Positions 33,046 to 45,185 are shown, counted from the first letter of the stretch. The stretch is 64,000 bases of DNA from Hemileia vastatrix (GCA_030280995.1 JASXTE010000005.1:17809501-17873500); one strand, 5' to 3'. Notes: a model not told the origin generated them from the sequence alone. Program-made: numbers and translations.

Positions 33046-34560
33046 AAATTCTTGAACAACATGCAATTGACTCAGAAATTCAATAGTTTGTTGACTGAAC
33101 AGGGTTATCAATCATTGAGGAGTGAATTACAGAGAGTTTCTGATGATTTATTTAATTACAAAGTAACTCATGAATAGAAAGTTGCTTTATGGCAAAATAT
33201 CCAGAATGATTTGTCTAAATTACAAGAAACTGTGTCTTTCTGTTTCCATAAGCTAGAGGGACATAAGTTGAAGTTAAAGAGATAGAGTGACCATTATTCA
33301 TCTTTTCAAAATAAGAACCAGTTATCTTTTTCAACCATCAATTAGAGTTTATCTAGTATTCCAAGAGTGAAGACTAGGTTAACAACCATTGAAGAGAATT
33401 TGAATTCATTTTTACATCACCAAAAGTTTTTTGAAATTTCTTTGAAAGAACCTGTTGTGCAGGATTCCCCAATTGTACCTGTTCCTAGTTCATCTAAAGT
33501 AAAATTAGTGCCAGAAATGCCTGTAGATATCACTGAGTTTCCATCCAAAATTGATGATGTACCTGTTTCATCTACAGAAGGATTAAACAATCAGATTACT
33601 GCCCAATTGGCGAAGTTACAGCTCCTTCTCACTGAGAAATAAGCTTGTAATAAGGATACTACTTCAAATCAAAAGAATTAGCCAAAACTTGACCAATATC
33701 CAACATTTGATGGTGATTTTTCGGCTGATTGGAAGCAGTTTATTCGCAGGATTGATAATCTAAAAAATTCTTACAAACTCCCAGATAAGGAAATTGTGTC
33801 AAAATTAATTTCTTTATTTACCAATGTAGCCCAAATGTGGTATGAATCTGTTCTCTTAGATAAAAATGACTACTCATGGGAAGATTGGAAGAAATTAATT
33901 AAAGCACAATTTGGTGGCTCCAAGTTTAGGTTAGCTCAACAAAGGCAGTATGAAGAAACCAGATATAGCTCTTTTTCTACTGAAAAACCTATTGAGTTCC
34001 TGATGAAACTTGTGAAATTCTTGAGGGCGATGGACACAGATATGGATTTTGAATTATAGAAGGACAGGATTCTCTATAAATTAGTTATGTCTCTGAGAGA
34101 CTTGATAGTTTCTAGGAATGAGTTCTCAAGAGAACATTCTTCTTTCATTAATACTTGTTATGAGATCCTTCTAAATAACAATTATGATTCTAGAAGATTC
34201 ATTCCTAGAACTTCATTGGAAAAAACCTCCAATTACCAACAGAAACATCTGGAAATGGTAGGTAACCCTCCTTCCCCTTTTGCACCTAAAAAGTATGCAT
34301 TAAACACTTTCTTAAAATGCAGAAAGCCTTGGAAGAAAGGCCATGTTTGTGACAAGAAAATAAATCTTGTTGAACAGACAGAGGAACATGCTGATGACAC
34401 AATAGCACTGGATGATACTTCAAGTGATTGTTCCAGCAATATTTCATATGAATCTCACCAGGAAATTTTCATTCTTGAAGAGGATATTTATTATTTAAAT
34501 AATATTGATATTGAGAATAATGATCTATCTACAGTAGAAGATGCTGAGATCATAAGAAAT
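33046..34560 (+). pseudogene. A3 gag remnant (broken)
   Basis: Coiled-coil-like part (MKTRLTTIEENLNSF), then the capsid region (SKLISLFTNVAQMWYESVLL, DYSWEDWKKLIKAQFGGSK) and the knuckle. The knuckle reads FLKCRKPWKKGHVC: the first Cys is lost. Stops near 33178, 33642, 33680 and 34059 interrupt an otherwise constant frame. An acidic linker ends at 34575. Confidence 0.82.
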
Positions 34561-34575
34561 CTTGAGGACAGCTAA

Positions 34576-35061
34576 ATTATTATTTCCCCTCTCAAGGCAC
34601 CAGTCTTGATTAATGGAAATAAAATTGAGGTTGTCTTAGATTCTGGAACTGAAGGAAGTTTATTATCTGAAAAAGAACTTTCTTCAGTGGATCAGGACTA
34701 TAAATCAATACTTATGTCTATCATTTCTGAGCATTGGAGAGGTCATGGCTCTGTTTTGTCCCCCATTGGTAAATACAAAGCCACAGTATTTTTCAAATAT
34801 AACCATGGTTTTGTAAGAGCTATATGTAATTTTTTTGTCATGAAAAATGATAACTTAAGCAGTTGGTTCATTGTGGGGAATGATATTTTAACCAAATATG
34901 GCATAAAATTGGATCCTTCAAATCAATGCTTCAGAATGGGGATGAATGGGAAGAGAAATTTTAAGATTTCCTCCCCCAGAAAATTATTAACACCAGGATT
35001 GAACACATGTCCTTCTGTAGTTTAATATAAAGGAAGATCTACAAAAGAAATTCCTGCCCTT
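34576..35061 (+). pseudogene. A3 aspartic protease region
   Basis: VLDSGTEGSLLSEKELSSVD has the DSGT active-site triad in place of DSGA. WFIVGNDILTKYGIKLDPSNQ follows. The frame is the same as gag. Stops at about 34573 and 35023 bound it. Confidence 0.8.
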
Positions 35062-36302
35062 GTGTCTAGAATTGACAATTCTTCTTTTGGAGAACAACTT
35101 TCTGGTGAGGATAAAGATTCCATCATTAAATTTATAAAATATTATCCTATGGCCTTTGCTCATGGGTCACATGAATTAGGATTGGTAAAAGAAGAAATGA
35201 AGCTATCATTATCTTTCCAATTCACTGAAATACCACCTAGTTTAAAGAAGAAGCCTTATCCTGCTTCTCCCACAAAGAGAAAATATATTGAAGAAAATAT
35301 CTCTACCCTTTTAAAAATGAATATTATTGAAAAGGTAGTTGAAACACCTAAACATTGTGTTATCTCACCTGTCCTAATTTTTTATGAGAAAGATAAAGCC
35401 AGGTTATGTGGTGATTATAGAGCATTAAAAACTTATACTGTTGATGATATCTATCCTTTACCGGAATTTTCTCTATACATGCTACCCTACAAGGTGCTAA
35501 ATATATCAGCTGTTTAGATGGTAATAAGGGATATCACCAGGTACCTGTTGAGAAGAATTCTCAAAATTTTCTGATGATTTCTACTAATATGGGTATTTAT
35601 AATTATGTTAGGATGCCATTTGGCCCTCAAAATGCCCCTTCAGTTTTTCAGAAAGTTATGGATAACACATTCCAACAGGAAATAATTGAAGGATGGCTGA
35701 TGGTTTACATTGATGATATCATCATATTCTTTAAAACATTTGAGAACCATCTTAGCTACCTGTGTAAAGTTTTCAATAAGATGGATGAAATAAATATGAC
35801 ACTTGCCTTGAAGAAATGGAAATTTGGTTTTCATTCTTTAAAAGCTCTTGGTCATGTTTTCTCAGGTTTATAGATATGTGTTGACCAAAACAAAGAGGCA
35901 GCCATACAACAGGTGAAGGCTCCTACCACAGTTAAAGAGCTCCAGAGTTTTTTGGGAATTTTTGGATACTATAGACAGTATATTAAAAATTATCAAGTCA
36001 TGGTATTACCCCTTACCCAATTAACTAGGAGGTATGTTGCTTTTGTCTGGAACAGGGAAAGACAAAGATCTTTTGACACTATGAAATATTTTTTGATGTC
36101 AGCACCAATTCTTTCTTTACCTGAATTTAACCAACCATTTTTTTTGTACACTGATGCCAGTTTTATTGGTCTTGGTGCTGCCCTCCATCAAAAACAAGTG
36201 ATGAATAATAAAGTATCAGAAGTAGTAATTTGTTATATTTCAAGAACCTTGAGAAATAGTGAATTGAAATATTGTGCCACTCAACTAGAGTTTTGAGCAG
36301 TA
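35062..36302 (+). pseudogene. A3 reverse transcriptase and RNase H (broken)
   Basis: KKPYPASPTKRKYIEENIST, ISPVLIFYEKDKARLCGDYR, then a frameshift near 35470. After that MPFGPQNAPSVFQKVMDNTF and LMVYIDDIIIFFKTFENHL (YIDD kept). A stop at 35871 lies before the connection GIFGYYRQYIKNYQ. RNase H has YTDASFIGLGAALHQKQV, with a stop at 36294-36296. Confidence 0.85.
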
Positions 36303-38144
36303 GTGTGGGCTCTAGAGAAGCTACATTATTATCTGGATGACCAGAGATTTGAACTTGTCACTGGCCGCAGTGCAGTCAAATCCCTTTTAAACTTGAAAAC
36401 ACCTAACAGACATATGTTCAGATGGCAGCTAGCTGTTCAAGAATACAGAGGGAGAATGACAATAATACATAGGTCTGTTATTGTTCACTCAAATGTGGAT
36501 ATATTATCAAGGTTACCTTTGCCAAATAATGACTCAAATCCTGCATATGTTCCTGAAGATGAGATAGTCCAAATCTATGGAATATATGTGAATGATATGG
36601 AGGAAGAGATATTACAGCTTATTCTGGACTCATATGATAAGAACACTGACTTAAAAAAGTTATGTACCATATTAAATGATCCAAAGAATGCTTCAATACA
36701 AGAATTAAGTAAAACCCTTCCACCAAAGTACCAGACGGCTTTGGAAAGAGGTAAATTTTCAATCAATGAGGGATATCTATATTATAGAAGAAGGTTGAGT
36801 AATGTTATTGTTATTCCTCTTTCTATGAAAGAGATCATCTTAAAAATTTGTCATGATGACATATTGGCTGGAAATTTTGATCTTGAAAAAACAATGATCA
36901 GAATTAAAAACACTGCTTGGTGGGTTAACATGTCTGAAGACACCAAACTATATATTGAATCCTGTGATTCTTGCAAAAAATCAAAAGGATTGACTGGTAA
37001 AAGAGCTGGATTAATGCAACATATTGAATCTCCTTATGCACCATGGAAAATAATAAACTTTGACTTTGTAACAGGATTACCTGTTTCTGAAAAAGACAGT
37101 TATAACTCTTGTTGGGTTATTGTGGACAGATTCACAAAAATGTGTAAATTTATCCCTACTCACAAGGATGTTTCCACGAAAGAATTAGCTTTCTTGTGGT
37201 GGTCTCATATGTTTAATACTGCTGGTTTTCCTAAAGCCATAAACTCTGATAGAGACCCTAAATTTACTTCTGAATTTTGGATGTCTCTGATGGATGTTTG
37301 TGGTTGTGATATGAAACTTTCTACTTCCCATCACCCCCAAACTGATGTATTGCAGAAAGAATGATTCAGACTTTAGAGGACATGATAAGAAAGTATTGTG
37401 CCTTTGGCCTTGAGTACAAAGACAATGACAGATTTACTCATGATTGGGTTAAATTACTTCCAGGTTTGGAATTTGCTTATAGTAGCACTGTTCATTCTGT
37501 TACTCAGAAAAAGCCTTTTGAGCTCTGGCTTGGATATGTTCCAGATACTCCTGCCCAAATTCTCAATAATAAAATACCTAAATTGGATTTACGTCCTGGT
37601 GTAAAATCTTTTCATCAAATGCAAAAACTTTTCAGAAGTCATTCTCAAAAATGTATTGAAAAATCTTTTGAATATGAGAAGAAGAGATGGGACAAATCCC
37701 ATAAAAAATACACTTTTAAAAAGGGTGATGAAGTACTGATTTCTACAGTCCACTTCAGTTTACAAGGTAATAACAAATTAAAAGACTCATTTTTAGGTCC
37801 ATTTTTGTAAGAAGAATGGTTGGTGATAATGCAGTTGAAGTTGTCTTTTTTTCTCCATATGAAAGAAAATATCCTGTTTTTCCAATATCTCTTTTGAAAC
37901 TTTACACATCCAAGAGTGATTTATTACCAAAAAGGAGGGGAAGACCAAAGAAGACCCCTAATGAAATCACTGAGAAAGAAAAATTGATAAGATTATAAAT
38001 GACAGAATAGTCACTGCTGAAAAAGGTATAGAATAATTATTGAGATTCAAGAATAAATCTTCTGAATATAATTCTTGGATACCTGGGAAGGAGATATCTA
38101 ATCTTCCTACTCTGCTAAAGAAATATGAAAAGAAAAAATCATAT
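36303..38144 (+). pseudogene. A3 integrase and chromodomain-like tail (broken)
   Basis: The zinc region reads HDDILAGNFDLEK ... CDSCKKSK, so the second His is Asn. The core has NFDFVTGLPVSEKD (DF kept), AINSDRDPKFTSEF and the region TDVLQKE/MIQTLEDMIRK, where a deletion near 37345 destroys the Glu motif. A frameshift near 37805 follows in the GPF segment. The tail (EKLIRL ... SSEYNSWIPGKEISNL) is shifted after 37990. Not functional. Confidence 0.84.
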
Positions 38145-38177
38145 AATTTTTTTATTGTTTTTTTTAGAGTGAGGGAG

Positions 38178-38970
38178 TGTCAGCCAGGCTGCTAGACTTA
38201 CCCAGTAAAATAATTAATTATTTACTGGGATGAAGCAACACCTTTTTATTTCTCATATATTATTATTAATTTTATTATATTTACTTTAAATTTACTTGTA
38301 ATAAGTTAACTAGTTACAAAAAATTAAATTAAGTAATAAATTAAAATTAATATTAATTGTCCCATATATTTTATTTTTATTTCCTAACACCATGCTTAAT
38401 TTCAGTTTAAAAAAAAAATTTAATATTAAAATACAAATTCATATTAAAATAAAATAAATATATACAAAAAAATCAAATTACCTATTTAAAAATGACATTT
38501 ACAGGAATTTTTAAATAACTCAAATTATTTTGACATATACAGTAAAGACAACATTCTAAAACATTCTTTATAGAACAATCTTAAAATTTGAAATATCTTT
38601 CTTATGGAACTTTCTTTCTCTCTCCCATACACTTGTATATAGGATTTTAACTCTGTACTTTGTCTCTCCTTTGCCTATATAAGGCCTCCCCTTTCTGGTT
38701 GTTTTGGATCATTCTTTACTTACTTACTATTATTAAAACATTACTACAATCAAATATTTATTACTATTATTTTTTTTTTTTAGTATTTACCACCATTTAA
38801 TTCTAAATCATTAATTATAATAATAATTATACAAATTTTAACTCTTTAAATTGAGTAAATAAAATAATAGATAAATCATACATACCTTTGACTCTGAAAT
38901 CTTCAAACTCCACCTACCTATGCTGTTATACCTCCATCAAAATCTTCTAGACCAAAAGGACTTCCCAACA
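38178..38970 (+). repeat. A3 3' LTR
   Basis: TGTCAGCCAGGCTGCTAG to GGACTTCCCAACA, 793 bp, preceded by the AGAGTGAGGGAG purine tract (38166-38177). The TATA box reads CTATATAAGGCC (about 38672). The first ~370 bp differ from the sequence on the left side of the 5' LTR. Confidence 0.88.
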
Positions 38971-39884
38971 GCAATATTAGGGGGTTCCATTGCTGGAAAA
39001 TTCACACTTAAAGATCCAAACTTATCAAAGGGAGTATTTTGGAAACACACTAGCCCCAACACTGGTGTATTTAAAAAGTGAAGTGAGCCACTTACTTCAC
39101 TCAAATCTGCACTTTCTCAAACAAAAGCCCTGGTTTCATAATAAATTCCCAATTCACTGATTTGTCAGCATCATCCCATTCATACACAGCACTCCACAGC
39201 ATAACCCTTCATACCCCCAAAATTTGTACATCATTTTTATTTTTCTATCATATAAGAGTCATGCCTTCCTCACTCTCAAATTATGATAAATTACATCAAG
39301 CAATGACTTTCATAGCTCTTGATCTCCTCTTATATTATAACTTTCAAGAGAGGCAATAAAGGAATTGATTTAAAAGGTAAGTAAATTATTTAGTAAATAT
39401 TCTAACACAATAGTAGTGTGGATAATTTGGATTTGGTTAAATATAATTGATTTATATACAATGTACTTATTGGACTATAAGTTTTAAACAAGAGATTAAT
39501 AGTTATAAAAGATTCCCTTCCTTCCAACCATTACCTTCCCCTTTTATAGACAAAATCCACCATATCTGAATGTTGCTTTGTATAAAAATATACTATTGTA
39601 TTAAAGAAAAGAATTTTAGAAAAAACACTAAATTTCAAATGATAAAATTCAAAGAATATAGATAATATAGAAAGAATGTTATTATAAATACACATAGCTT
39701 TATTCTCATGTTATTTACAGAATGCTAGATTATTATTATTCACACCCAATTTATTATTTCACATGTCACTAAATACTAAATTCACTATCTATGAATATTT
39801 CCCATGTCAATACTTATTTTGATATAAAATTCCCACTCCAAGAATACTGGAATTAAATTTAATATTTTTAATGCATCAACATAT
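38971..39884. other. Non-coding stretch; possible second TIR element start
   Basis: No gene seen. It opens with TAGGGGGTTCCATTGCTGG (38978), whose first eight bases equal the TIR start at 39885. No matching inverted end was found nearby. Short ORFs at 39162-39359 lack any recognisable domain. Confidence 0.45.
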
Positions 39885-40345
39885 TAGGGGGTATCAATGT
39901 TCAGGGAGCCGCAATTAGGGATCAGTAATTTTTTCCCCGGGATCAGACATTATTAATTGTGGAACATTCTTATCCACTAGCCCCGGGGCTAGTGGATAAG
40001 GAATCCATTTTAATGCATTATCCCGCCTCTTATACCCCGATTCCCGTTCCTACTTCCTGATCCCAAACTCATCACATCCATGATTAATTTGTATGCAAGT
40101 CACATGACATATAATTGCAGATGTTATGAATAAAAGTAGGCCAAGGTGTGGTTATGACAGAAAGTTGTCCGATATGTGGGTATGAAAAATTGAGTGGAAA
40201 AATTTTGGATGAGAGGTGAACATTGACACTTAAAGTGTCTAATAACCCAATTATTAGCAAAAATAATTGCAGAAGATAATTGGGGTATGCAGATTATTTT
40301 CTGCAATTAATTTAATTGCGGATCGGTCAACATTGATACCCCCTA
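39885..40345 (+). mobile_element. 461-bp TIR element (MITE-like)
   Basis: Starts TAGGGGGTATCAATGTTCAGG and ends CAACATTGATACCCCCTA, so the outer 16-17 bases are inverted repeats. TA on each side is either the TSD or part of the TIR. It contains a near-perfect palindrome TTATCCACTAGCCCCGGGGC... (about 39969-40000). A partial copy lies at 346-587. It has no coding capacity. Superfamily uncertain (TA ends suggest Tc1/mariner-like; the G-rich end also resembles Harbinger). Confidence 0.82.
39969..40001. repeat. Perfect hairpin inside the TIR element
   Basis: CTTATCCACTAGCCCC followed by its reverse complement GGGGCTAGTGGATAAG with no loop. The copy at 346-587 keeps the arms with several changes in the middle. 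Confidence 0.8.
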
Positions 40346-40560
40346 TTATATTTAAGGGTGATTATAGATTTTAAGGCAAAATTTTTAGACACTATATCTA
40401 TCTATCTATCTATATAATAATATTTTGTGGTTTTATACCTGCCCCTATTTTTTGACATTTGCACCAGGGCTCTAACTGACCCCAAATGCAAAAAATTTCT
40501 TCCCCACCCCTATCACCACTTAATCAACTCTCTCCTGTCCCTCTTTCCACCCCTCTATCC
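40346..40560. other. Non-coding, with (TATC)n microsatellite
   Basis: Contains CTATCTATCTATCTATCTATAT at about 40395-40417. No gene seen. Confidence 0.65.
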
Positions 40561-41400
40561 CTCCACTCTCTCTCATATCTCAGTAAGTTTTCTCCAGTAA
40601 GTCTTTTTTCTTTTGTTTTTTTTTAAAATATTTTTTATATATCTCTTTCCCACCCCCCATCCCTCCACTCCCTCTCACCCACTCCTTCTCCTCTCTGTTA
40701 AGTCATTTAATTTATAATTTTTACTTTTTTTATTTTATATCATTTTCCCACCCCTCTACCCCTCCACCTCCTCTCTGGTAAGTCTTTTATTATTTTTTTT
40801 ATTTTTATTTTTTTATATCTCTTTCCCACCCCTCTAGTCCCTCTCCTATTTCAGTAAGTTTTCTCCAGTAAGTCTTTTGTCTTTTGTTTTTTATTTTAAA
40901 TATTTTTTATATATCTCTTGCCCACCCCCCATCCCTCCACTCCCTCTCAACCACCCCTCTTCCTCTGTGTTAAGTCATTTAATTTTTAATTTTTACTTTT
41001 TTTATCTTTATATCATTTTCCCACCCCTCTACCCCTCCACCTCCTCTCTGGTAAGTCTTTTATTTTTTATTTTTTTTTATTTTTTTATATCTCTTTCACA
41101 CCCCTCCAGTCCCTCTCCTATTTCAGTAAGTTTTCTCCAGTAAGTCTTTTGTCTTTTGTTTTTTATTTTAAATATTTTTATATATCTCTTGCCCACCTCC
41201 CATCCCTCCACTCCCTCTCACCCACCCCTCTTCCTCTGTGTTAAGTCATTTAATTTTTAATTTTTAATTTTTTTATTTTTATATCATTTTCCCACCCCTC
41301 TACCCCTCCACCTCCTCTCTAGTAATTCTTTTCTTTTTTATTTTTTTTATTTTTTTATATCTCTTTCCCACCCCTCTACTCCCTCTTGATGTTTTGTAAG
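40561..41400. repeat. CT-rich tandem repeat, ~272-bp unit, about three copies
   Basis: CAGTAAGTTTTCTCCAGTAAGTC starts units at 40581, 40852 and 41124 (spacing 271-272). Each unit contains CCCACCCC..CATCCCTCCACTCCC, TTAAGTCATTTAA and CCACCTCCTCTCTGGTAAGTC blocks. A partial fourth copy trails off near 41390. Open frames inside are composition artefacts. Confidence 0.88.
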
Positions 41401-43337
41401 TCTTCTTGGAAAGTAAGTCCCTTTTTATTTTTTCTGCCCTGCTTATCACTTTTGTTTTTTTTCTCCCCTTATCCCTTTCTTCCTTTCTTCTACCCCACAC
41501 CCTTCACTCCACTCAATCCCTTGCACACTGCTCTTTGTTTTTCCTTGCCCTTGAATCCTCAAGCAACTGTTTCTTCTTGATAAGTCCCTTTTTATTTTTC
41601 TTCATTTATCACTTTCCTTCTTATGTATTTTGTTTTCATTTTTCATTTTTTTCCCTTCTACTATAAACTTCATTATATATTTTAAAAAGAATATGTGACC
41701 CATAATCTGCATGGGATTCAGTGTGGAGAATCTGAATAAACACATGGGTGCTACTACATCTACAGAAGTACAGCCCTGTGTATTAAATTTGGAGTTAGTC
41801 AGGGTCATTTAGAGCCCCAGTATGAATTCCAGAAAATAGGGGATAGGTCAGATTATTAGGGGGTGTCAAACATTATCATATACACCATTCAAGCAAATTC
41901 CAAAAAGGGTACCAAGTAAGTAAGTTTAGTTCAAAATACACCAATGAATAAGGGGTATGATTCAACAATGTCTTTTTACCTTAACACACCATCTTTTTCG
42001 TACATCCATGCCTTTCAAGCACTTCTTCCCCTTAAATTGATTAGTCAGCATTAGGTACACACACACACTCATAACTTGAAATTTTTCATCACCAAATCCT
42101 TAGAGGCTTATTTTTACACACACAGTACACTGTGCATTAAGTCTTAAGTCCCCCCTAACATCATACTCCAACCCTTAATTTTTCCCATCCTTGATTACTC
42201 CCACTCTTTTTTTTACCTCAAACACTAACATGTGTCCTTCACTTTTTCAACAGCTTCAAACAACTTCTTACTCTCTGTCCCTTGATCTCAGAGATGTCTT
42301 ACATTTTTTCACATCTATTAAAAATCAATTCTTAATTTTATTTTTTTCAGGTATCCTATTGCTCCAATTGGTTTTTAATATAAATATGAAGTTAATTGCA
42401 TTTCATTCTGGCTTTCCTGGCTCCTGACATGACTCTTCAGTTTATCTAAAAATGATGATTTCTCAACAGCCAGAGAATTATTTTGATGAAAATCAGTATC
42501 TTCTTACCCACTCTTTATACATTAGTGGTACATATGTGGTTACATAATTTCATGGGGCTGGTGATGAATCTAGTAAAAAATCCTGATTCAACAATCATCT
42601 AGCTAGGTCTTGAGTAAGGATTGAGTATGCAATTGCCATTCGGAAAGGTTGATTTTCTTTATTAAGGGAAATAAGGAGTTCTTTATGTAACAAAAAGAAA
42701 AAATATATTTATTGGATCATTTCATGCTTGATATTGCATAATCTCCTTGAACAATTAAAGGGTGAGTGGATCAATCTTTATGAATATAAAATTCCTGAAC
42801 CACCTCCAAATATTAGATAATCCTCCAGTTCTTCATATAAACCTGGTGGAATATGTGCTAAAATTTTTCCTATCACTCTTGCTTATTTTTCAGAAATATC
42901 TTAATTATCTACTATTACTCAAATTCTTTCTTGATTTCTTCTTTGATATCTTTATGGATTTCTTTTAAAATATCTTGTATATTCTTTTGTACATCATTAA
43001 AAATTTGTATATTCTTTTTTTGTACTGTACTCTCCTTGAGTAGATGATGATGTTTGTAGAGACATCACAGAGTAAAAATATAAAGGACCATGTGAAATTT
43101 TTGAATTTTGGTAGAAAGCAATGGGTTTTTGTGAGAAAAAGAGCTACCTTTTATATTTTCCACACTGATATTTATTAGTAAAATCTTACAAATTGAGACC
43201 TCTTTATTAGGGTGTCTTTTGTATTAAACACTTATAGTGATTAGAGAAATTATTATGTTGTACTATATTTTTTGAAAAGAATTTAAATTTCAAAATTCAA
43301 GTCTTCTCTTTTAGGGAAAAGTACTTGGGAGAAACCT
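41401..43337. other. Non-coding stretch, no gene recognised
   Basis: Pyrimidine-rich, then AT-rich. TAGGGGGTGTCAAACATTATC at 41857 resembles the TIR start of the 39885 element. Short ORFs (for example 42191-42427) show no domain. Confidence 0.5.
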
Positions 43338-43698
43338 GGTTCAGAACGATGAAAGTCAAGTTAAAAAATAATAAGTAGAAAAAGAAATATGCCGCCATAC
43401 TAATAAAGGAGAAAGAATAATAACTATGAGTTAAAAAATTCAAATGAGAAATGTTTTAAAGACAAGTGATAAGAGAGAAAAATAGAAAGGGAGATGCATT
43501 GAATCATAAAGAGCATACTAACATAAACAATATCTACCTGATTCAGAAGGATGAAAGTCAAGTTAACAAATAGTAAGTAGAAAAAAAATATGCCTCCACA
43601 CTAATAAAGTAGAAAGAATAATAGCTATGAGTTAAAAAAGTCAAATGAGAGACATTGTAAAGACAAGTGATAAGAGAGAAAAATAGAAAGGGAGATGC
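43338..43698. repeat. Direct duplication of ~160 bp, offset 202 bp
   Basis: CTGGTTCAGAACGATGAAAGTCAAGTT ... AGAAAGGGAGATGC (43338-43497) recurs with about 10% differences at 43540-43698. The two copies are separated by about 40 bases. No coding signal. Confidence 0.8.
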
Positions 43699-44318
43699 TG
43701 ATAAGCGGACAGAAGGATCACCCTTTTATAGTAAACTAGGTGGCATATGTAGAACGGAACCAGGCTATGGAAGTAAAATCATGGAAACAAAAATAATTTA
43801 ATATTTACATAGAAATGAATGAAGATCATTAATTAATATTGATAATGACTATATTGGATTCTAATATTCTCAAAATGCAAGTAAATGCACTAAACATGTT
43901 TTTTTAATCTTAAAAGAAAGGTTGTTTTTAAGTATTTATTTTAATCTTTTCAACTTTACATTTTGACAATTTTTTGGTATATAAATATGCTTTTAAAAAA
44001 AATTTTCAACCAAATCACAAAATATCATAAAAAATAAAAAGCCAATACCATTACCTGCAATTAACTATGGGAGGGGGTCAAGATTACCAAATTTTCATAT
44101 TTAATTTATTAATTAATAAGTAAACCAGTCAAAAAAAAACCAAAAGTAATGGCATTTGGAATTTTACCTGCCAATGAGTTCTTCTGTGACCAAAGTCAAA
44201 GAATAAATTTTACATGGAATTATATTTTGAACTCATGCAATCAATTAATTGTTGGAATCATTACCTCTATACAGCAGCAAGGCCCAATGGCCCATTACTT
44301 AATTCTGATTATTACTTT
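43699..44318. other. Non-coding stretch, nothing recognised
   Basis: AT-rich sequence up to the MITE. No ORF with recognisable content. Confidence 0.5.
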
Positions 44319-44590
44319 CACCGCGCAATACGGGGGGGTGGACTTGTTAGCAAGTCCGCAACCTTGGACTCAAATTCACCACAGATTGAACACACATTGA
44401 GCTATTGACAAAGGAACCATACAATCAGGGAGGAACACCACCCAGCAGAGCAGTTTTTGTGGGTCTTCAAGTAGAGTTCAGCATGAGTTCAGTATGAGTT
44501 CAGTATGAGTTCAGTCTGAGTTCCATCTGAGTTCTGTCTGAGTTCAGGTTGGGGACTTGCTAGCAAGTTCAACCCCTATATTGCGTAGTG
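44319..44590 (+). mobile_element. 272-bp MITE, family CACTACGCAATATAGGGGG (copy 1)
   Basis: Starts CACCGCGCAATACGGGGGGG and ends CCCCTATATTGCGTAGTG; just inside each end lies GGACTTG.TAGCAAGTC. It is homologous over its length to 55263-55520. The middle carries seven 11-bp units of type GAGTTCAGTAT. It encodes nothing. The flanks (TACTTT, TTTTAA) do not show a clear duplication. Confidence 0.83.
44476..44552 (+). repeat. 11-bp tandem array inside the MITE
   Basis: GAGTTCAGCAT, GAGTTCAGTAT (twice), GAGTTCAGTCT, GAGTTCCATCT, GAGTTCTGTCT, GAGTTCAGGTT. The array in copy 2 (about 55426-55480) has one or two fewer units and different variants. Confidence 0.85.
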
Positions 44591-44732
44591 TTTTAAATTT
44601 GAGAAATAAAAATGAATCTTTAGAAATCCTTTATTTACCATATTTAGCCTCCCTCCCTAAAAATTTACTTCTTATTGAACCTTTTGTAAAAACAAGCAAA
44701 AAAATAAAAAAAATAAATAAAACACAACAAAA

Positions 44733-45185
44733 ATGCTCAAAAATGCTCAAAAATGCTCAAAAACAGGTATGAAAAATCCTGTCACTGTTTCTGAAATTAT
44801 TTTTAAATAAATAAACACACTGAAAATTCTTGGAAACTGGAAGTAAACTTCTTTGAACTGTTTCCAAAGAAATTTTTAAAAAAAAGAAAAAAAAAGAGTT
44901 AGAAAATACCACAGAAACATCTGGGAAATTTTCCAAAGCATTTCCAAGGCCAAAAAAAACATACCACAATTCTTGAAAACTGGAAAGAGATTTCCTGGCA
45001 CAGTTTCTGAAGCAATTCATAAAAAAGAAAAAAAAAGAGTTACTAAAAACATCAGGAACATTTCCAAGGCTAAAAAAAATAAAAAATAAAAAACATACCA
45101 AAAATGCTTAAAAACAGGCAGGAGACATCCTGGGACTGTTTCCAAAGAAATTTGTAAAAATAAAAAGCAAAAAACAGCAAAAAAG
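44733..45185. repeat. Degenerate tandem repeats rich in AAAAATGCTCA and TTTCCAAGG blocks
   Basis: Three exact AAAAATGCTCA units (from 44730) are followed by two or three diverged ~145-bp blocks built of TTCTTGGAAACTGGAA, CTGTTTCC.AAGAAATT, AAGAAAAAAAAAGAGTTA and CATTTCCAAGGC.AAAAAAA. The complement reads as Phe-rich ORFs, which is compositional. Confidence 0.65.

Larger units (their letters stand above)
27062..38970 (+). mobile_element. A3: degenerate family A retrotransposon, 5' LTR split by other elements
   Basis: The 5' LTR is in pieces: 27127-27314 and 32161-32395 together match 38547-38970 of the 3' LTR. The Harbinger element (27315-32157) lies between them, and A1 abuts the left side. 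The internal region (32396-38177) has leader, gag missing its first ~1.1 kb, protease, RT, RNase H, integrase and tail. The left half of the 5' LTR was not found; 27062-27126 does not match the 3' LTR. It is older and more broken than A1 and A2. Confidence 0.85.

Noticed and set aside
40877..41666. Pro/Ser/Phe-rich ORFs around 40.9-41.7 kb
   Set aside because: They are produced by the CT-rich tandem repeat and its flanks. The composition explains the open frames.
44476..44552. Short regular repeats resembling a CRISPR array
   Set aside because: The 11-bp units are contiguous with no spacers, and they lie inside a MITE in a eukaryotic-type genome.
44757..45101. Minus-strand 114-codon Phe-rich ORF
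   Set aside because: It falls inside degenerate tandem repeats with A-runs. No start context or family resemblance.
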